From Bacteroidales bacterium (GTDB lineage Bacteria; Bacteroidota; Bacteroidia; Bacteroidales; UBA932), in contig JAILIM010000074.1 of NCBI GenBank assembly GCA_024695285.1, forward strand, positions 1-44,186: a stretch of 44,186 nucleotides of DNA, written 5' to 3'. The translations under genes were made by a program, and so were the position numbers. Within the stretch, counting starts at the first letter, position 1, and the number at the start of each line of letters is the position of its first letter. Below the pieces are notes generated by a model. That model had not been told where the DNA came from. It did not search any database and was given only the letters and a program-made list of their open reading frames with translations. Below, piece after piece: positions 41,016-44,186 of this stretch.

Positions 41016-42821
41016 ATGAAAAGAATCGCTCTGTTATTAGCTATTATAAGTTTGTTTACCGGCTGCCGGAAGGAAGTGCTTCCGGAGGCCGTCGCCCTCA
41101 ACCGGCACACGCTTTCGCTCGAAGTCGGCGCGACTTCCGTGCTGGAAGCGACCGTGACGCCGGCCAACGCCACCAATCCGGCCCTCAGTTGGAGCAGCAC
41201 GCAGCCGTCAGTGGCCACAGTTGACCAGGACGGCAAGGTGACGGCCCTGAGCGAAGGCCAGGCCGTAATCACGGTAGCGACACTATCCGGCGGCAAGACC
41301 GACGCCTGCGTCGTGACCGTCACAAAGAAGAGCAATCCGGGTCCCGGACCGGGCGGAGAAGTCAGCGCAGTATCAGTTCTGCCGGCATCGGCCGAACTTA
41401 AGGAAGGCACCACCGTACAATTATCGGCACAGGTCTCCCCTGCCGAAGCCTCCCAGGTGGTGGAGTGGGCGTCGCTGGACACCTCGGTCGCAACCGTTGA
41501 CGAAACGGGCCTTGTGACAGGCGTTGCCCAGGGCAGCACCAAGATATTCGCCCGTTCCAAGACAGACCCCGACAAGCAGGGCAGCTGCGACGTCACCGTC
41601 ATTCAGGACCCCACCCTCAAGGGCATAGACTTATCCGCAACGGAAGTAAACCTGAAGGTCGGACAGACCCAAACACTCACCGTTATCTACACCCCCTCGT
41701 ACGCAAGCAACAAGAAGGTCACCTGGACCTCGGGCGACAGCTCCGTGGCCTCAGTATCGGCCGAAGGCATTATAACCGCCATTGCCGAAGGCTCCACCAC
41801 CGTCACCGCCAAATCCGAAGAAGGCGGGTTCACGGCAAGCTGCGCAGTGACTGTAAGCAAGGCCGAAGGGCTGAAGATTTATTACACGCTCAACGGCATG
41901 TCCGGCGAACCTCTTCAACTGAACGGAGCAGACGATCCTCTTAATGGCCAGTATAAAGTGAAAGAGGAAGACGATTATTATTCCTACAAATCATACTCTG
42001 CCCGTGCCACATACGCTTCTGGAGGGAACCTGTATTCTGTTGAGAAATTCGGAAGGACCGATGCTCATTATCTTATAAAAGCGTACCTGTGTAAAAACAG
42101 GGAACCTTTGTACGAACTACCCCTTGACAACCCCAAAGATGATTCTGTTCAAAGAATGGCGGTAAATACATCAGGAGATGCCGCTGTGATAGTGGAAGAG
42201 TACTACAATTTAGAACACTTTTATGTCATTCTTGTGAAAACGGACGGGACCATTATTAAAAGCAAGATTGCGGGCGACTTTAAGAGCATGAACAATCCCT
42301 GCATTACTTGGGCTGCAGGAGATCTTTACGTGGGTGGATATGTCACGGATGCCTATGGAGACAGATGGCTCAGCACCTTCAAGTATTCAGAAGGTGAATG
42401 GATTCATACCAAGATTGCTAAAGATTGGTACCCGCATGACATGGAGGCCTCCGAAAGCGGAGATATTTATTTATTGGCATTTGGTCGTGAAGGTGACACT
42501 GTGATTTACAAGAATGGAGTTATTGAGACCACTCTCACTGATGAAAGCAATACAGTTGGTGCCCTTCAGCTTTCCGGCGGGCATGTCTATGCCGTTGTAT
42601 ATGAAGTGAACAAAAAGAAGTTCATTCAATACTGCGACGGCACCTTGCTGCGGACCTTTACGTTCGACAATTACCAAACTCTGCCTAAAGATGGCATTTA
42701 TGTCTCGGATTCGGGTGATTTCTATATGCCGGTACACGGTTTTATATACAAAAACGACAGTCCTCTCTACAGCTTCGAGGAAAGTTTAGGCTTTATACAG
42801 AATTTTTGCGTAGTAGAATAG
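41016..42821 (+). CDS. Lipoprotein with three Big_2 domains and a beta-propeller-like C-terminus, paralogue 3
   Basis: A 601-aa lipoprotein (signal ending LFTGCRKE). The ATG at 41016 is chosen because it gives the same N-terminus as the paralogues; an upstream in-frame ATG at 40995 would add seven residues before the signal. Big_2 domains are at about 25–105, 115–198 and 200–283. The C-terminus has blade-like segments (GDIYLLAFGRE, GGHVYAVVYE, GDFYMPVHGF) and ends NFCVVE. The stop is followed in the same frame by the body of an unrelated truncated gene (42822–43136), which suggests a recombination joint right after the stop codon. Confidence 0.82.
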   Translation: MKRIALLLAIISLFTGCRKEVLPEAVALNRHTLSLEVGATSVLEATVTPANATNPALSWSSTQPSVATVDQDGKVTALSEGQAVITVATLSGGKTDACVVTVTKKSNPGPGPGGEVSAVSVLPASAELKEGTTVQLSAQVSPAEASQVVEWASLDTSVATVDETGLVTGVAQGSTKIFARSKTDPDKQGSCDVTVIQDPTLKGIDLSATEVNLKVGQTQTLTVIYTPSYASNKKVTWTSGDSSVASVSAEGIITAIAEGSTTVTAKSEEGGFTASCAVTVSKAEGLKIYYTLNGMSGEPLQLNGADDPLNGQYKVKEEDDYYSYKSYSARATYASGGNLYSVEKFGRTDAHYLIKAYLCKNREPLYELPLDNPKDDSVQRMAVNTSGDAAVIVEEYYNLEHFYVILVKTDGTIIKSKIAGDFKSMNNPCITWAAGDLYVGGYVTDAYGDRWLSTFKYSEGEWIHTKIAKDWYPHDMEASESGDIYLLAFGREGDTVIYKNGVIETTLTDESNTVGALQLSGGHVYAVVYEVNKKKFIQYCDGTLLRTFTFDNYQTLPKDGIYVSDSGDFYMPVHGFIYKNDSPLYSFEESLGFIQNFCVVE

Positions 42822-43136
42822 TCCGAATTCAACATCTCAGTCGACTTTGGTCAACAGTCAAAACTGTTTTCCAACGAGGCGCTCGTTGATGAAAAAGGAA
42901 GAGCTATTTCCTTCAATTCGATGGTCGACGCAATGAATTATATGAGCAAGCATGGCTGGGAGTTCGAACAGGCATACATTGTCACGATTGGTTCAGATTC
43001 CACCGCATCGCATTATTACCACTGGGTTTTGAGCAAGGTCATTGACGAGAAAGGAGACACCGATCCACTGAAGACCGTACAGATGGTCAAGGACGCCGCC
43101 AAGGCAGAAGCCGCAAAGGCCGAAAGTGCCGACTAA
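42822..43136 (+). pseudogene. 5'-truncated gene for a secreted-type Bacteroidales protein
   Basis: The frame directly after the stop of paralogue 3 stays open for 104 codons and encodes a coherent protein body: 'NISVDFGQQSKLFSNEALVDEKG', 'ISFNSMVDAMNYMSKHGWEFEQAYIVTIG' and 'YYHWVLSKV', ending in an Ala/Lys/Glu-rich tail. I recall small secreted Bacteroidales proteins with this 'DFGQ…FNSMVDAMNYM…GWEF' pattern, which have a signal peptide and about 40 more residues in front. Here both are missing and no promoter or start precedes the frame; the first ATG (42921) lies inside the conserved part. It therefore looks like a gene cut at its 5' end when the Big_2 gene was placed next to it. The family has no known function. 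Confidence 0.62.
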
Positions 43137-43139
43137 TCC

Positions 43140-43331
43140 ATGTACAACCGGAAGTTCGACACATGCTTCTTCGAGCAGTACGCTCAGATCTCGCTTTCTG
43201 CATTGCTGGGACGTGAAGGAGCTTCCTTTCTGGAGCATGGCTATGCCGCCCGCCTTGCAAGGTACAGGGTGTCCCAGGACCAGCGGCGGCAATTCTACAT
43301 GGAAGCCATCCGCCGTCAAAGCAGCCGGTAA
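43140..43331 (+). CDS. Small hypothetical protein (63 aa)
   Basis: An ATG three bases after the truncated gene opens a 63-codon frame rich in Arg, Tyr and Phe ('FFEQYAQISLSALLGREG', 'RRQFYMEAIRRQSSR'). No signal peptide or membrane segment is present and I recognise no family. Close spacing suggests it was co-transcribed with the gene before it; a hairpin follows 14 bases after the stop. It could be a genuine small protein or a fragment of a larger one. Confidence 0.45.
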   Translation: MYNRKFDTCFFEQYAQISLSALLGREGASFLEHGYAARLARYRVSQDQRRQFYMEAIRRQSSR

Positions 43332-43627
43332 TCTTACGTACAACACACCCCGCATCTCTCGACGCGGGGTGCTTGCAATTCTAACCTAAAATTGGAAGGA
43401 ATCTGCATATCCCAATTATAATCAAGGGCTTGCTGTTTGTGAGACAATCGTTTTGCGAAACATACGCGAAACTTCTGCATGAATAATGTCATTGAAAACA
43501 AGGATAAACGATTCAGTGAACAGCCTGGCTTGATGGCCGCGAAAAAATGCCCAAAGCTTTACTCACCTTGTAAAAGGTGCCCTCCGGGTACAGGTAAACC
43601 ACACCCGGATTGGCAATAGGCAAAGGG
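43332..43627. other. Intergenic stretch without a supported gene
   Basis: It contains the hairpin at 43346–43371 and a 46-codon frame at 43479–43619 (Cys/Lys/Pro-rich) that lacks a promoter or recognisable sequence. On the minus strand, a frame just downstream of the ATPase reads 'PIANPGVVYLYPEGTFYK', which looks vaguely coding but has no start. No RNA gene was seen. Confidence 0.4.
43346..43371 (+). terminator. GC-rich hairpin after the island
   Basis: CACCCCGC and GCGGGGTG form an eight-base-pair stem with a ten-base loop. Only a weak T-rich stretch follows (CTTGCAATTCT), so it is a probable but not strong terminator of the rightward transcript. Confidence 0.5.
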
Positions 43628-44186
43628 TTAGAGTAGCGGGGTCATGTACAGCGGGAGATAGACAAGTCCGTCTTTCTGCTCTACGTCATTTGTATGCAGT
43701 ACATAGGGCGTGGAAAGATACTGGCCAAACTTTTTGATACACTTTTTGATAGAGGTGAGTGTGTAGTTGGTGCTGCTCTTCACCTCTATGGGTGAAATGT
43801 TATGCCGGGAAGTGACTATTTCCTTTTGGATAAGGAAATCTATCTGCATCCGGTTCTCCGCTTCATTCTTGTCATAGTTGTTGTAGAAGAAGAGTTTGCT
43901 TCCGGCCGTCTTTAACATTTGGGCAACAATGTTTTCCACCAGCATTCCTTCATCGATTTCCAGCTTGTCAAACATAAGTTTCTGGTAGATTTCATTGGTG
44001 ACAATGCCACGTGCGCTGAATGCCAGGGAAATGAGCAGACCGGTATCGCAGAAGTAGCATTTGAGGGTGGTGCGGTCTTCATTGAGTTGGAGGCCAATGT
44101 TGGGAGCAGTGGTGTTGTAACAGATGTTTACCAGCTTGGCATCATCCAGCCAGAAGAAGGAACTGTCGTATTCACGCATACGGGCT
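43628..44186 (-). CDS. AAA-type ATPase with DUF4143 domain, C-terminal part
   Basis: A frame open at the right edge of the window; only the last ~185 residues are present. Motifs: 'LKCYFCDTGLLISLAF', 'GMLVENIVAQMLKTAG', 'LFFYNNYDKNEAENRMQIDFLI' and 'NISPIEVKSSTNYTLTSIKKC'. The last matches the PD-(D/E)xK-like 'IDFLI…PIEVKS' core of the DUF4143 domain found at the C-terminus of AAA_14 ATPases. These proteins are widespread in gut Bacteroidales, often in several copies; their function is unresolved (toxin-antitoxin or defence links have been suggested). The P-loop half lies outside the window. Confidence 0.85.
   Translation of the reverse strand, partial: ARMREYDSSFFWLDDAKLVNICYNTTAPNIGLQLNEDRTTLKCYFCDTGLLISLAFSARGIVTNEIYQKLMFDKLEIDEGMLVENIVAQMLKTAGSKLFFYNNYDKNEAENRMQIDFLIQKEIVTSRHNISPIEVKSSTNYTLTSIKKCIKKFGQYLSTPYVLHTNDVEQKDGLVYLPLYMTPLL

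Noticed and set aside
43479..43619. 46-codon Cys/Lys/Pro-rich frame in the last intergenic region
   Set aside because: No promoter, no relation to the micro-ORF family and no recognisable motif; too short to support alone.
1..44186. Search for CRISPR arrays, tRNA/rRNA genes and insertion sequences
   Set aside because: No regularly spaced repeats, no cloverleaf-like segment in the short intergenic gaps and no transposase or integrase motifs were seen by eye; a tool scan could still find something subtle.

Overview
The window is a stretch of a Bacteroidales-type (Bacteroidota) chromosome. Supporting signs are a SusC/SusD pair, many SPII lipoproteins with fimbrillin-like, BACON, DUF5689-like and Big_2 domains, a mutL–rhomboid–tsaC housekeeping cluster, and promoters of the Bacteroidota type (-7 element TAnnTTTG). 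Shine-Dalgarno sites are mostly absent. Most genes are visibly G+C-rich, which suits an uncultured gut lineage of the Alistipes/Cryptobacteroides kind better than classical Bacteroides; this placement is inference.

Region 1 (1–20914) is a large surface-export and nutrient-uptake locus. One presumed 17.5-kb operon (215–17700) encodes, in order: a lipoprotein with a C-terminal endonuclease/exonuclease/phosphatase (EEP) domain, a BACON-like lipoprotein, SusC, SusD, two BACON+DUF5689-like lipoproteins, and a tandemly duplicated unit of 'micro-ORF + fimbrillin-like lipoprotein'. It ends at a perfect 30-bp palindromic terminator. A convergent 1055-aa lipoprotein on the other side is a paralogue of the first gene with an extra fimbrillin-like N-terminal domain. 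Nothing like a glycoside hydrolase is present; the only recognisable catalytic domain is the EEP fold. The likely job is therefore capture of a phosphodiester-containing substrate (extracellular nucleic acid or a phospholipid) rather than a glycan.

Region 2 (20970–26536) is core genome: rsmE, a small Cys-rich lipoprotein, a tight five-gene minus-strand operon (small membrane protein, mutL, rhomboid protease, tsaC, YfcE-like phosphoesterase) and a divergent YhhN-family membrane protein.

Region 3 (26532–30175) is a second micro-ORF/fimbrillin unit. A clear promoter precedes a 48-aa micro-ORF containing a run of nine C, then a 1099-aa lipoprotein with about 15 GLUG-like beta-helix repeats in AT-richer DNA.

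Region 4 (30315–35505) holds a stand-alone TonB-plug-like lipoprotein followed by a sulfatase, then a small lipoprotein, a SprT-like protein, an N-acyl-D-amino-acid deacylase and a DUF5362-like membrane protein.

Region 5 (35507–43331) is an accessory island of three paralogous lipoproteins (three Big_2 domains plus a beta-propeller-like C-terminus), interleaved with a small lipoprotein of the 'VDLGLPSG' family and a nitroreductase. It is bordered by gene debris: an internally deleted glycerate-kinase remnant on the left and a 5'-truncated gene on the right. The window closes with part of a DUF4143-type ATPase.

The most interesting unexplained element is the family of 40–48-aa micro-ORFs (13337, 15547, 26648). 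They share a YxPP…LLCxS…acidic-tail pattern and each lies immediately upstream of a fimbrillin-like lipoprotein. No tRNA, rRNA, CRISPR array or insertion sequence was seen.
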